A stretch of DNA of 64,000 nt from Prostheceraeus crozeri (GCA_907163375.1 CAJQUW010001420.1:1279930-1343929); one strand, 5' to 3'; counted from the first letter of the stretch, positions 1-12,553 are shown. Numbers and translations are program-made. Notes: generated by a model not told the origin, from the letters alone.

Positions 1-397
1 CTTTCAAAGTTAATTGAAATCATTGTCTTTGATTATGTGATTTTGCTCTGCCAGTGGCAGGTTAATTGCCTTGATATGATCACGCTTAAGAAAATTCTCT
101 TCAGGTTCACCATAAAAGTAACAGGAACCCATCGAATTGCTAATTTAACAAACATTAAATCTCCAAGGCTGTCATGACACTGAGAATCTGTAAAATACCA
201 TCATTCCTTCTTCATTGCAATCATGATCAGTCAATTCCGTGGTAATTTTTTCAAAACTGCATAGCCTAAATGTGCATATCTCACATTTTGAAACAATTCC
301 GACTGTATCTCCCTTGAGTTCATTTAATAAAATCGAAAGTGTATACATATTGGGGATTATGCGGAGTTACCACTCTACGTAATATGCCTACTCTATG
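1..397 (-). mobile_element. hAT-like non-autonomous element, family A copy 1 (partial)
   Basis: This is the reverse complement of the left part of the full-length family A element at 38219-39217 and matches the copy at 50204. Shared stretches include TGTCATGACA, TGAGATATGCACAT and TTTAATAAA. The outer end reads CACTCTACG...CTACTCTATG and stops at 397, matching the terminal CATAGAG of the full copy. The rest of the element lies before the window. No coding capacity is seen. Confidence 0.8.
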
Positions 398-1900
398 GTC
401 ATGTCCTTTTTGCAAGCTGATCTTTATTCAGGAATCAACTTCAAACAAGAGAGATGCCTGTCGAATGGAGTGACAGGACGTCTGTCAGATATTTACCCCA
501 AATTAGACTACAGTACTGCATTCTTGCTCAATGTCCAAGCTAACAGTTATTTTCGTATAAAAGCAAATTGCTGCAACGATTTGTCCGCTAAAGAAAGAGC
601 CACTGAAGCATTTTTAGTTGAAACATATGATCTTGCTCTTGAAGATGTATATAAACTTACCTAGTATAGCCAAATCTATTTTTAGGCCTTGACACCTGCT
701 AAGTCCTCAAGACACGGCAACACATCTGAGAGTCTTGAACTATAGTTCTAATGGAGTGAACTTGGGATCATGCGCAGAAAAGTTGAAAATAACCATGCTC
801 TGACATTTGTGATGATAATGTCAGACCTTTTGAAAGCATTTTTAGATATTGTTAGATATTTTTTGGAGAATATCGTGCAGTTTCCGATTGCTTTTCCATG
901 ATGCTAAGTATAGAGACATGAAACGCAAGGATTACTTCATTTCACTGAAAGGTAAGGTGCACCCATTTCGGAAAGAATAATTTTCAGAAAAAAGTAAACG
1001 AATTTTTCTAAGCAGCGATCTTGGAAGATTTTGTGACATCATCAGACACTATCAGTGATGAGGACCTATCACATACTTGAAGATTTTCATATTTCAAGGT
1101 GGGAAATTGAATTATGTTCTTTTTTTCATTCGCCAATATATTTCAACGACAAAGCGTCGTTATCATCAGGGCACATATTATGTAAAAAACTATTTAACAA
1201 CATGAGCTTAAAATTTGAAAAGGTGAAGATGCAAAAATAGATGTTTGTAGCACTGGGCTGTGTCTTTGAGAAATCACAGTTATGTGATTTTACGGCAATA
1301 ACGTGTGAGTGTTTCTAAAACTAAAAAATAAAAAGATATAGGATCGGATTTACCGCCGATCACGGTCATGAAACAGATAAAACCGGGTTACATGGCACTG
1401 ATTGCAAAAAACATTGATCTGACTAAATAATTAATTATAGAATTATAAACATGATCATGAGACTTATAAAAAGTATGAAATATTTATAAAATCTTTAGAA
1501 CACGACATAATCAAAAGAGTACAAAAGGTGAAGTAAATGAAGGGTTCTAGTTAATCAAGAAGCATCTATATTCCTCACATTCTTGCTTATTATTGATGGC
1601 AGGATTATAGCGCTGAATCATTGTTGCCTCTTTAAGTCGCAGGCTAGCTTCGTCTGTTGCACTGGCAATTATTGTGATGTTGAAGTCTCGCTTATACATG
1701 TGATTTTGTGTTTGAATACAGAAGAGTTTTTATTTTCAAGATGTTCTTTTATTCTAATATGCCACATAAGATTTTCAAATTAGAATTAGCGCTTGTGAAT
1801 TGAGAACGCGTAAATAAAGACACTTTTATGTTCTTGTACAAGGATATAGACACATTCATCATGAAGATATGATTTCAGGGGGCATCGGCTGTGTTGTACT
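398..1900. other. No recognisable gene
   Basis: AT-rich sequence. An 89-codon plus-strand open frame at 395-664 begins inside the end of the family A element and matches nothing I know; it could be chance or an unrecognised exon. No terminal repeats or RNA genes were noticed. Confidence 0.5.
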
Positions 1901-1904
1901 TTGA

Positions 1905-2400
1905 ATAGATCGGTTCCTTGACGCCGTCAATGACGTCATTAATTTAAGAAATTGACGTTAACAGCGTCAATTTGCCTCTGAAAAACACCGTCGGTGTCAA
2001 TTTTAGAATACAGTGGGCAAATTTGTCATTGCTAAGATTTGGTCGTTCGAGTTTTCTGTATACTGCATGTTTGTTTACGCGAGAAGGGGAATGTAATCTG
2101 GCAATGCAAAAAAGTGACATTTATTTTTTGGCTCAATGTTATGTATTAGAGCTAGCTGGGAAGGCGTAATCTCGACATTCTCAATAATGGGTATGTTAAT
2201 GGCTTTAAAGTAAATGTTCAGGTATGTCTATGAGTCATCACTTTCAGATAGCTGAACTGCTTGCTGCTGGCGATAATACAATCAAAATTATTCAATATGA
2301 CAATTCGCATCGGCTGTGTCTGTATTGATATTTCGCCTATAGCCTTATCGGCGAACGTCTTCAGGTTATTTCCTTTCATGTCCATACACCCCTGTCTATA
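1905..2400 (+). repeat. TTGACGCCGTCAA-family element, copy 1 (partial)
   Basis: The stretch from TTGACGCCGTCAA at about 1920 to about 2400 is homologous to the reverse complement of 40850-41440. Shared blocks include CTCTGAAAAACA, TCAATTTTAGAATACAGTG, AATTTGTCATTGCTAA and CAATATGACAATTCGC. Several TTGACGYCGTCAA-type palindromes lie near the end. The far end found in the 40.5-kb copy is missing here, so this copy looks truncated. Probably a non-autonomous DNA transposon; the superfamily is not known. Confidence 0.6.
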
Positions 2401-3189
2401 AAGCTAAACACACTTAGATTTGGAGAGCCTCTTAATATCGGCAAAAACAAACATTTTGAGCAACTTTATCCACTTTGAACCACATTCTCGCATAAATGTA
2501 CATTGCCGATTAGATGCATAATAAAAGCACATGCACATCATCGGAAATGGCCTGAAGACATTCCATGCCAAAAATTATGACTCTGTGCTTAGTACTTTTC
2601 GTTTAATCAGAGGAAACATAGAAAATTTCATTTTGACCAAAAAATGCAATCTGCGTCCCATTGGATTTACATGTGTTTTTCTTCGATCCTGTCTGACAAG
2701 AAGAGGAACTCACTAGAACTCGGCAGACGCGCCGATTCGTGGTAGTCGTAGGTTGTACATCATTCTGTGAAAGTCTCACTTTCGGCCTCGTTCCCTGCAG
2801 AAACTCATTCTGGCTGCCGGATTAGAATGACTTTGAAGTTTTGATCATTTACTCAGATTAATGCAGATAACACTTTATTTTTTTTAGCTGTCATTTCGGC
2901 ATATGCGTCTAAAACTAAGCTCAGTAAGGCTTCGATGTGCAGGAGGCTTCAGGTACACATAAAAGCTGCAAGTAGGCCTACAACACACGTGGCTTGTTGG
3001 ATTTCTAATCCATGCATACTTTTGAATATGCCAACTAAAAGATGAAATGCAGGTTTACATAACTAACTGATAATAACTGCGCAGCCATGTCTGCTATGAT
3101 CAATCGTCATCATGATAAGTAGCGAATTTCAGCCGCCTCAGGACAGTATACCTGTGGAAGTGGGTGCATAGTTTAGTCCATGTGAACAA
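2401..3189. other. No recognisable gene
   Basis: No homology to other parts of the window and no convincing open frame. It includes one TAGGCCTA at about 2973. Confidence 0.5.
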
Positions 3190-3332
3190 GTCCGGGTGAC
3201 AAGCATATATAGCCGAGTTTTTTGAAAAAACTGGCAACCTTAATCATAGATCATTATAGGTTTACCTGAACTTATGTTTAGTGATCATCCCTGTATCAAT
3301 CATCAATCATTTTCGATGAGTCCATCAAATAT

Positions 3333-5052
3333 AATGATAATCATAATGCTTTATTGAAACCAAAATATAGAGCGGTACATGGTTATGACTGCAAAGTCAT
3401 GTAAACTGTGAAAATCTGACAAAGGAGTTGGCGTAATAAGATGGTTTCCGCAGAGGAGTTGTCAGTTGCCTTTGATGTCTAACTTTGCTGATATGTTGAC
3501 GGACGTTGAAAAAGGAGGACAGGCGATGAGTATCACGATGATGAGACACTTTGCGGATGAGTTTATCGCAAACACGATCTAACACTTGTCTTAGGGATGG
3601 CTTGTTGTACATGCTGCACCAACGTTTGGCCAAACGATCCAGACGTTCAAATGTACAAAAGTGTTTCATCTTCATATCACATACAATGGGCCAACAAAAT
3701 GATAAACGAGAAAAAACAAGACCCATGTATCCCTGCCACACAACATGATCTTCATACATGATCTTCATTACAATTGATCTTCAGATGCCTTACAATGGAC
3801 ATAATACTACAGAATTTTTTGTATAAAAACGAGACATGAGAGTGCCATGTCAAATTAGCACTAAAGAAAACACCGAGGATTTTCAAATTTACAACTTCCT
3901 CTATGACTTCATCATTGACAACATTATTAGTACACCTGGTGGGATCAAAACGCTTAGAAAGAGTCATACATTTGGTTTTATCCACATTTATTGTCATTTT
4001 TTGGGCTACCCAATTACAAAAGGCGTCAACGTCCTCTTGAAAAAGATCATTACTGGTGTTGCCATTGGATAAGTGAATGAGGGTTATATCGTCAGCATAC
4101 GAAATAACCTTCGTGTTAGCGAACTGTGGGACATCATTAATCATGACAACAAAAAGTAGAGGTCCTAACACAGAGCGCTGAGGCACCCCACTGGTCACCT
4201 CTCCCCAAGGTGTGGAAATGCTATTAACGTAAACACCTTGAAAACGATTTGACAAAAAGCTTTGTATGAGATTCACTACAAGGGGATTGGAAGGGAAAAG
4301 GGTTCCAAGACTTTGGAGCAAGGTGAGGTGACTGAGTGAATCGAAAGCCTTATTGAAATCAATGGCAAGGAGTCGACAAAAGTTTGAGGGGCTGCTAGCG
4401 ATGTGTTGAAGGGAAGTGAGACGAATGTTCAGAAGGCATTAGTACAACCACCATTATCACCTGGGATGAAACCGAACTGTCGGCGATCGAATTTGCCTTG
4501 TAGGGAAGGTAGAAGAATAAGATCTCGAATCAATTTCTCAAGACATTTGCTCAAGAAGGGCAAAATGGAAATGGGACGATGAGCACATGAATCCTTCTTA
4601 GGGAGCGGGAGAACATTCGCTTTCTTCCAGATATCGGGAAAGATGTTGGCTTGAAGGCATAGATTAAAAATCCTTGTGATAGGGGAAGCACGTCAATGAA
4701 GGAGCGAAAGAAGATGCCAGAAACACCATCTGGTCCAGTAGAGTTAGACTTGGTGTTCTTCACCATGGTAGTGACTTGTGATTCCTCAACTATCGGGAAA
4801 GAATGATCCTCACACAGAAGATTATCATTATCGAAAAGGGAAATATCAGAAGCAAGAAAATTGGACTTGAAAGTGTCATTGATTTCAAGAGCTAATTTTT
4901 CATCGAGTTTTCTGCTTTGATTCCTCCGAATTTGTGAGTTGATGAGTTTCCAGCTATCCGAATTGGACGATCCAGCAGTAAGATTACATAAGTAACGTCG
5001 CTTAGCTTTGTAAGACTCCTCAAGAAACTTCTCCCTCAAGTGCAAGTACTTA
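3333..5052 (-). pseudogene. CR1/Jockey-type LINE 'AC', 3' part: broken reverse transcriptase
   Basis: Minus-strand remnant of a non-LTR retrotransposon ORF2. A linker (LREKFLEESYKAKRR), RT motif 0 (STGPDGVSGIFF), a region around 4330-4450 reading like the QFGF...DFNKAFD block, then GVPQRSVLGPLLF and the catalytic YADD (about 4105-4090) are followed by the thumb and C-terminus ending near 3397. A frameshift lies near 3760, and others must lie between 4321 and 4551. In GVPQRS, an R replaces the usual G. The 3' tail at 3333-3355 is ATT-rich. The 5' continuation is the fragment at 8296-8726: the encoded protein stops at ...KALSRG there and resumes at KYLHLREKF here, because element B is inserted between. 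Confidence 0.85.
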
Positions 5053-8000
5053 ATAATAATAATAATAAATAATAATAATAATGCTTTATTCGTCAATACA
5101 AAAGCGGTATGACATGCATGAGTACAAGACAGATTTCACGTGAATTTTGAAAATTTTACAAAGCTCTTGTTATACAGTGCTGAATTTCTGCGAAAAGGCA
5201 GCAATACAAGATGGTTTCGAACAATACGGGAGCTATTGCGCACTTCAAAAAATTTTGACAGCGGATGCTTGACAACATTGTTGCTAATCCTTTTGACAAG
5301 TTTAATACAGCTACGATCAAGCACTTCACGAAGTGAAGGCCGATCACGACTATTGGACCAATGCACTGCTAATTTATACAATCTTTCAAGCTTCTGAAAA
5401 TGTTTGGCACTGATGTCACGGATGACCGGCCAACTAAAGTGGATGTGACAAAGTACAAAACTTTCAAAGGCTTTCCAGACAACTGTACCGGTGTTCCTAT
5501 TAACACGTAAACGGCGAACAAGTGACATAGCTTTACAGCAGCGACGATATAGTACAGAAAAGTGAGTGTCCCAATGCAAGTCAGAAGAGAAATGAACTCC
5601 AAGGATCTTGGTGCAGTTTACTTGAGAGATAGATATACCATCCAACATGATGTCAGTCATTGGGGGAAGATTAGCGGAGCGGGAGAGGGTCATGCACTTG
5701 CATTTGTCTACATTAATGGCAAGATTTTTGCTGTCCGCCCAGGAGGAGAACAAACGAAAGTCATCAGGTAAACTTGAGATGTCACCATGCGAGTTAAAGG
5801 ACAACATAGTTACATCATCAGCGTAAACAACAGTGTCAGTATTTACAAATTCAGGAATGTCATCAATAAACAAGGAAAACAAAAGTGGTCCCAAAATGGA
5901 ACCTTGTGGGACTCCACTAGAGATGGGGCACCACACAGACACAACATCATTCGATACAACACGCTGGAAACGATCAGACAGAAAATTATGTATGAAATTA
6001 GCAGCAAGGGGAGAAGAGTGAAAGTGATCGCGAAGGGTTTCAGGGAAGCTTGCAGTGGCTGACAGTGTCAAAAGCTTTTCTAAGGTCAATGGCAATGAGG
6101 GAAACATAGTTATCAGAGTGAGCGGAAATGTGTTGTAGGATGGAGAGCCTAATTGCAATCAAAGCGTTGGTAAAACCACCAAAGCTATTGGGCAAGAAGC
6201 CAAACTGCCTTTGGTGAATGCTTCGGCTCAGTCCGGGGAGAAGGATTTTGTCACGAATCAACCTTTCTTACACCTTGCTGGGAAAAGGGAGTATAGATAT
6301 TGGACGAAAATCATCGCTGTCTTTCTTGCGAAGGGGAAGAATGTTGGCGTACTTCCAAGGACGCGGGAAAAAGCCAGTTTGGATGCACTTGTTGTATAGA
6401 AAAGCTAGAGGACATGCTAGCAGATCAGCAAAGGTTCTATAAAACAAACCAGGGATGCCATCTGGCCCAGGCGAATTTGATTTTCATCTCCTGATCATTT
6501 GAGCGACACAGGCTTCAGAAACAGACAAATCATCTGATGAATGAGTGACATCATCAGACGCTGAAAATTGGTGAATATCAGGAGGAGCAAAAGTACTATA
6601 AAATTTGTCATTGAGTGAGTTGACTTCACTAGCGTCAAGACTGGGAGGAGCCGAATGTTTTCCTAACTGAGAGTTAATGGATTTCCAAGTTTCTTTCGGA
6701 GAAGAGTGATTGTAGGAGAAATAACGTGACCTTGACTTGGCTAATTCAGAAGTGAATTTTTCACGAAGACTAAGGAATTTACCATAATTACCTCTGCTAA
6801 GGGCGCGATCTGTGGCATCAGACAGGGCTTTAAGGGAGGGAGTTAACCAAGGAGGGTCTGAGCTACGCATGCGGACAGTCTTCTCGGGGAAAAAGGTGTG
6901 ATAGAGGAACAGGAAAAATGCCTGTAGCTGGTCAGTTAGGACATCTATGTCATCAATATATAGAAAGGATTCATACCAGTCAACTGAAGAAAGAACTTCA
7001 CAGCATTGCGCAAAAGACGCATGAGTGCAACAGCGAAATTTGACTTTGGTGATAGTGGGAGGGCATGATTGGGAAGGCTTGACAAGAATATCTCGGTGAT
7101 CAGATCTACATAAAGGAGACAGAAAAACAGGAGGTGCAAAATACTGAGGCTGACTAGACAATATATCAAGAACATTATTGCCTCTTGTAGGCAAGTGAGT
7201 CAATTGTGACAAATTATTACACGTTAGAAACTCATCAAAAACGTGACGTAAGTCATTAACATCCCCTACGATAACATTATGACCACAAGTAGAGCTATCA
7301 ACAAAATTCTGCAAAGAGGCTAACAAAATGTCATGCGCCTTAACTTTACCGCAGTAAGGGTGATAAATGACACACAGATTCAGATCAAAATCGCTAATCG
7401 AACAGACTAGGAGATTCGATTTGATGCTATCAATGAAACTGTTACTCACAATAGAGACACAAAAATTGGATCTGTGGTATATTGCTACACCACCTCCTCT
7501 GAAGTCCCGATCTTGTCGAAGGATTTTGTAGCCTGGTATTGAGAGGGAAGCGTTGTGTGAGCGGAGAGTGGGGGACGTTGTGTTATTCAGCCATGTCTCT
7601 GTGATGCAAATCAAGTCAGGGTTCGATTCATAGACTCTGATCTTGAGATCGTCAACCTTGTTAAACAGGGATCGGCATTAAACAAAAGGATCGAGGGAAC
7701 GGCTGTTGGGGAACGTTTTGGTTGACGAAGTTTCACAGACACTGAAGGATTGCGTAATAGGATTGAAGGGGAGTCTCGTGCACAGTGGTCGCGTGAGGGA
7801 GCGGCAAGGTCCGGTAAATTTGGTCGACACCAGTTAGGGAGAAGCAGACGATGGAACCAAAGCACTCTCCGAGTCTTACGCAAGATTGGGTAATCATGTC
7901 GAAGGTTCAGCAGGTCCGCACGAGAGTATTGCAGCCGAGATGACATCCGAGAGGGAGAGACCAAGGAAATGTAACAGGCAGGCAGCAGGAATGCGATGAT

Positions 8001-8295
8001 GGGGATGAGACAAGAAAGTAAGCGTGGAACATTGCGTGCAGTTGAATAAGTCATCGGTAAAAAAATGAATTTTGAAGTTGAGTTGTAATCCGCAAGTCTT
8101 TGATGAAAATAAATTGCATAGCGATGTTGTCCAACCGTAGAGAAAAAGAATGATATAAAAATTGTCAGAGAACGATACCAGAAAGTGGTCAAGATTCACG
8201 TAAAATCGAATTGCACACGCGGAAACTGAACAGGGCGCCTGTAGACACAACCGTCTGCTACGAAGTCCGATGATGTTCGACCATATGTTTAATCA
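5052..8295 (-). mobile_element. CR1/Jockey-type LINE 'B', nested inside LINE AC
   Basis: About 3.2 kb, minus strand, with a 3' tail of ATT repeats at 5052-5085 that abuts the AC fragment. It carries one APE endonuclease/reverse transcriptase frame (5136-7690) and roughly 600 bp of 5' sequence (7691-8295) in which I do not recognise an ORF1. It belongs to the same family as AC (matching 3'-end sequence, protein homology throughout) but is clearly diverged from it. No clear target duplication could be read at its borders. Confidence 0.8.
5136..7690 (-). pseudogene. APE endonuclease / reverse transcriptase ORF2 of LINE B, three disabling changes
   Basis: The frame opens with the classic Jockey-superfamily start RSLFNKVDDLKIRV...NPDLICITETWL (about 7680-7590). 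RGGGVAIYHR (endonuclease), LPTRGNNVLDI and CRSDHRDI follow. After the linker come RT motif 0 (SPGPDGIPGLFY), RPISILPFPSKV, RQFGF, LIAIDLRKAFDTV (motif A), SGVPQGSILGPLLF (motif B), VVYADDVTML (motif C, about 5830) and a C-terminal end at 5136. I see three lesions: an in-frame TGA at 6484-6486, a TAA near 6268-6270 and a frameshift near 6045-6055. Apart from these the reading is continuous, so the copy is dead but not very old. Such proteins nick the target and copy the element RNA into DNA at the nick. Confidence 0.88.
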
Positions 8296-8726
8296 TATTA
8301 CATTGTACCACGGGAAAGGGCTTTATCGCGATCGTCAGATAGAACCTTCAGGGTAGGGGTCATCCAAAGTGGGTCAGTATTTCTCATGCGAACAATTCTC
8401 TCAGGAAAAAAAATATCGTAAAAAACTGACATAGAAATTGAAATTCAGATACAATTTGGTTGACATCATTGACAGAATCGGTTGGGCGAGAACAAAAAAT
8501 AATGTCCCAGTCAACAGAGGCCAAAAAATTGCGGGAATTTGCAAATGAAGATGGAGTAAATGAACGGGTTTTGACCCTGGTGGTAACAATGGGCTTGGGA
8601 GAGAGAGGTCTAGCAAAAATACCTAAATGATCAGAACGACCAAGAGGACTGAGGTATTCACAATCAGCATAAGACGGCAATCACGTCAAGAATATTTGTC
8701 CCTCGAGTTGGTTGTAGAACCAATTG
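8296..8726 (-). pseudogene. LINE AC, 5' part: endonuclease C-terminus and linker
   Basis: Minus-strand peptide beginning LQPTRGTNILDV, then SEYLSPLGRSDHLGIF, and ending FPERIVRMRNTDPLW...DKALSRG. It aligns with the endonuclease end and linker of LINE B. It stops where B begins, and its protein continues at 5052. The 5' end of AC is truncated at 8726, inside the endonuclease domain, which is usual for LINE insertions. Confidence 0.82.
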
Positions 8727-8875
8727 TCGCTTTAAGTTGGATGCATGCGAATCGGCTCCTCCCATCTTGCTGATGTGTGCTCCACACGGTTTTTCTCCAG
8801 TCTCTACCAGGCAGGAAAATACCCCATCCTTCTCCAAAAAATATGAGTACACTTTCGATTTTAATATTCGCTTTG

Positions 8876-9365
8876 GAGGAGAGATTATTGAACGAAACTG
8901 TTTACAGTGACATTTTGTCCGAAGACTTCAAGGGCACTTTACAAAAAGAACGAAAAACAATCGCCAGAAGATACAAAAAATGCGATCCATAGCATGGTGT
9001 GGCAGATAGGTCTACATGTAAAGGCAGTGTACACACACACATAGACAGAGAAAGGGAGAGAGAGAAAAAAAAATGAAAAATTATGAAAAAGAGGAGCGTA
9101 GCAGTTCTGCCTTCAGGGCGGACTTGAAGGTGGAAAGGGATGGAATTGATTTAAGAGAGGAAGGAAGGGAGTTCCAAACCCGTGCGGCAGCTACAGGAAA
9201 CGCACGAGCGCCCACAGTCTTGAGGCGAGAAGAGGGCAGCATAAGGTTCGAGGAGGAAGAGGAGCGCAACGAGCGCCTGGATTCGATGGATGAGGAAAGT
9301 TGAAGATAAGAATTAAGGTAAGGTGGAGCAAGGCCATGAAGGCATTTGAAAACGATTAACACACG
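8876..9365 (-). pseudogene. 3'-end fragment of an L2/CR1-group LINE
   Basis: The minus strand from about 9365 to 9073 encodes FKCLHGLAPPYLNSYL, RSLRSS, SSRLKTVGARAFPVAA and VWNSLPSSLKS...FKSALKAELLR. This is the very conserved C-terminal block of RT ORFs in the L2/CR1/Rex group, quite different from LINEs B and AC. A purine- and AC-rich 3' region follows (8990-9070). It interrupts the dispersed repeat whose collinear copy is at 10095-10682. Short 5'-truncated insertion. Confidence 0.8.
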
Positions 9366-9635
9366 ATTAACGTGAGGGTAAGATGCAATGTTCTCAAACA
9401 AACTAGTATTTCATTTTTGTCTCTGATGTGACCTTTGGTGCGTAGGTGTGATCGAGGCTAGGAAGGCTTGTCTGCTCCACTAAATCACCGAGTGAAAAGA
9501 CAATCCTTTTTCACTATCACGGTTCATTCCCTCAACTATTACAAGCTTTGCATGTACTGCTGTGTCTGTACTTTTGTTTGACGGAGAAAGTTGACAGCTA
9601 TGCACAAGAATAGATAATTTGTTTGTATTTTTGCA

Positions 9636-10094
9636 TGTTTGATGAGCTCTGTGCGTTGAATGCTTTGTAGGCTTACCAATTGGAAACCTCTCATTTTCGT
9701 ATTTCTCTAGCGATTCCGTATTAAAACAATCACATTAAAATGAGGGCCATATCTGCGATAAACAGTGTATAAACCCTGAGCAAAACCTTATTACAAAAAT
9801 CCTCTCGTAATGGAACCGAAATTCTTTCTAAACCAACCCCAAATTGATAATAACCCAAAACCCACATTTATTCTAAATGAATAAATCTCGCATCAACCGA
9901 ATGATAAAAAGGTAGGAATTCGAAGTCCATTTGGCCTAAAACAAATGGATCCTATATCTTAGCCATGGCACTTATTCATGGACATCCCATACATTCTAAA
10001 CTACGTAAATCTTGTATAAACTTATGTTTATGTATTCTACAGCAACCACAGTGGTCCCACGCTTCTTCCAGCCTTCTTTTCTTCAAAAATTCGG
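9636..10094. other. No recognisable gene between the two repeat copies
   Basis: Ordinary AT-rich sequence without open frames or obvious repeats. Confidence 0.5.
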
Positions 10095-10682
10095 GTTGTA
10101 TATAAGGCTAGTTTTTTTTTAAAATAATTGGTAACCTACATCATAGATTATTATAGGCTTACATGAACCTATCCTATTTTTAGTGATCATTGCTGCATCC
10201 ATTGTCAATTATTTTCGTTGAAAGTTTATCAAAGTCGCTTTAAGTTGGATGCACATGATTCGGCTCCTCCCATCTTACTAATTAATGCTCCACACGGATT
10301 TTTCTCCAGTCTCTACCAGGCAGGAAAATACCCCATCCTTCTCCAGAAAATATAAGTACACTTTCGATTTTAATATGCACTTTAGAGCAGCCATTACACA
10401 CGATTAACGTGATGGAAAGAAGTAATGTTCTCAAACAAACTAGAATTTCATTTTGTCTCTGATGTGACCTTTGGCGCGTAGCTGTGATCGAGGCTAGGAG
10501 GGATTGTCTGCTCTACTAAATCATCGAGTGAAAAGACAATACCTTTTTTCACTATCACGGTTCATTCTCTCAACTATTACAAGCTTTGCATGCACTGCTG
10601 TCTCTGTACTTTTGTTTGACGGAGAAAGTTGACATCAAGACAGTGGCAGCTATGCACGAGGACAAATAATTTGTTTGTAATA
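10095..10682 (+). repeat. Dispersed repeat, copy 2 (uninterrupted)
   Basis: Collinear with the three pieces of copy 1. Shared landmarks are TCATAGATTATTATAGG, TCGCTTTAAGTTGGATGCA, CTCCACACGG, CTCTACCAGGCAGG and GTTTGACGGAGAAAGTTGAC. Homology begins near 10095 and ends near 10682. I see no terminal inverted repeats and no coding frame. Confidence 0.75.
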
Positions 10683-10699
10683 TATTTCGGGTATAGTTA

Positions 10700-10735
10700 T
10701 AGGCCGGAGTCCGGAGTCGACTCCGACTCCACATC
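10700..10735. repeat. Short palindromic GGAGTC array
   Basis: Units of GGAGTC and GACTCC around a central GTCGAC form a near-perfect palindrome of about 25 bp. It could extrude as a small hairpin. Its nature is unknown. Confidence 0.6.
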
Positions 10736-10908
10736 CCTGTGGGCCTATACAAAACCGAATTTAGACTTATTAAAGCGTGAAGCAATGGTATGGGGTAAAA
10801 GGGTGGAATATATTACCCCGAAAGTGCCCTCCTTTAGATCGTTGTAACACCTGCCCTAAAGGCGTGCCGGCGTCCCTAACCACCGCAGATAGAAAACTTG
10901 CTCACTAG

Positions 10909-11394
10909 CATAGTTGGGCACAATCCGTTAATTTGTTAATCCGTTAATTAACGGAAGTTAACTTTTTTTAACTTTTTAACTTTCTAAAAAAAGTTAGCGA
11001 TTAGTTTAACTTCCGTTACTCTCATGGAAGTCCGTTGATCCGATAATTTTTTTTAATAAATATGCGGCTGAGAGCTCAGTTGAATGTCAAGTCAACTCTG
11101 TGTTACTGAAACTTTCCAAGAAATTCAATAGTGGCATACCGTCAAGTGCCTCTGTAAAAAGACTATTCTTCGAGATAGTCTCCAGACTAAACTTAGAATA
11201 GCAGGAAATTTATCTGACAATGTTAACTAAAACACGATTTTTAAGATTTTAAAATTTAACGAATCAGCGGTTTAACTTCAACTTCCGTTACTTTACTCCC
11301 AAATCAACGGATTATTGGTTAACGGAACTGCTTTTTTTAATTAACGGAACAAAGTTAACGGAACTAACTTTCTTTTTAACGATGCCCAACACTG
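10909..11394 (+). mobile_element. hAT element remnant with 8-bp target duplication
   Basis: Perfect target duplication CTCACTAG at 10901-10908 and 11395-11402. The right end reads CGATGCCCAACACTG and the left end CATAGTTGGGCACAATC, i.e. terminal repeats of the hAT type CAGTGTTGGGCATCG, somewhat decayed on the left. Around 11110-11225 the plus strand encodes LLKLSKKFNSGIPSSASVKRLF and, after a shift, GNLSDNV. This matches the C-terminal dimerisation domain of hAT transposases (N-x-x-x-P-S-S-A-x-x-E-R-x-F ... L-S-D). Many GTTAACGGA-type motifs flank this core. A deletion derivative that still keeps a piece of transposase. Confidence 0.88.
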
Positions 11395-11402
11395 CTCACT
11401 AG

Positions 11403-12545
11403 CTATCCCGACATGGTCAGTAATTCTTAAATCTCGTTACACTGCATTATCACATCATGAATGTTCACCACATTCTCGGTCTTGTATTTTATGTTCCCAA
11501 TAATGAGCAATATCAAAAGTCACTTGTATGCCATTTGAAATTGTAATTGCTTTGCATCGGAAAATACTTTTATATAACTGACAAGGTTATGAGCAAAAGT
11601 TCTCAATGAAAATCTCGCGCTACAAAAATGTAAATGCTAAAAATATTTCAGTGCTATGATTCCATTTTGAGCACAAAAGTGATTCACTATCAAAACAAAC
11701 ACTACAAAATGTCATGTGCACAAGAGAGCTGCTTTACATATTTATTAACAAGAAATCCCGCACAACAAGCTATTTTCCACTCATGGTTTCAGGATATCAG
11801 TTCTTAGACATGATTGAATTTCCTTTAAATTGTCTGTAGTTGCTTTAACTTTCCTTCTACTATTGTTGCCATGGAGCATCAGCATCAAGTTTGAAATAAC
11901 AAAATATAATAAATTACCAACTTTCCGTTCGCAACGATAAACTTCTATTTTCTTATGATATAATAGTATTATCAAATAGCTATTTTGTCTTAATTATTAA
12001 TCTATCAAAAAATTGATATGACAAGTATAATTCGAGATGTTTTCACTTGAAAATGAAACTGAAGTGCTGTAAAAGCTAGTAATTGATGGACGATCAAGTC
12101 TCTTCAAATGAATTATTAGAAAAGACTTGATGCTTCACATTTTCGAATCAGGCCGAGGGCAGTGTGAATTTTGCAATCGTAGTTAGTGCGGTTATATGAC
12201 ATATTAACATTACTTATTGATTTTTCACTACTTCAATCACATTCATCAGCTTAATTGATATGTCGAGATTTATAATTTTTTTAGTTTTTACATTGTGGAT
12301 GAAATAGCGTTGTTTTGGAACCTTATTCCGTTATGTCGTTCCTTCTTCTCCGTTTGACTTACCATTCCTGTCAATCTCCAGCTCCGATGTATAGTCAACA
12401 AAGAAGGACGAAGCACTGATCATACATCTTAAATTTTCAAATTGTTAATCCATTTTTCACTGCTAATAGATGGATTCAAAGCCATTGCAAATGTACATCA
12501 ACAAAGAAGACCTCAGACTTTGACTTGCCTTCCTAGCTTGACACA
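11403..12545. other. No recognisable gene
   Basis: AT-rich. The 64-codon minus-strand frame at 11781-11975 has no features that I recognise. Confidence 0.5.
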
Positions 12546-12553
12546 GAACATAG

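Larger units (their letters stand above)
3190..9635 (+). repeat. Dispersed repeat, copy 1, interrupted by LINE insertions
   Basis: Three pieces, 3190-3332, 8727-8875 and 9366-9635, are collinear with the uninterrupted copy at 10095-10682. In that copy the text ATCAAAG runs directly into TCGCTTTAAGTTGG. Here the same point is split: ATCAAA ends near 3331 and TCGCTTTAAG resumes at 8727. A second gap (8876-9365) holds another LINE fragment. The arrangement shows what the site looked like before the insertions. The repeat itself has no coding capacity that I can see. Confidence 0.75.

Noticed and set aside
5140-6442. Several plus-strand open frames
   Set aside because: They are antisense shadows of the LINE B reverse transcriptase on the minus strand.
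9000-9072. AC and GA dinucleotide runs as a separate satellite
   Set aside because: Short and part of the 3' region of the L2/CR1-group LINE fragment.
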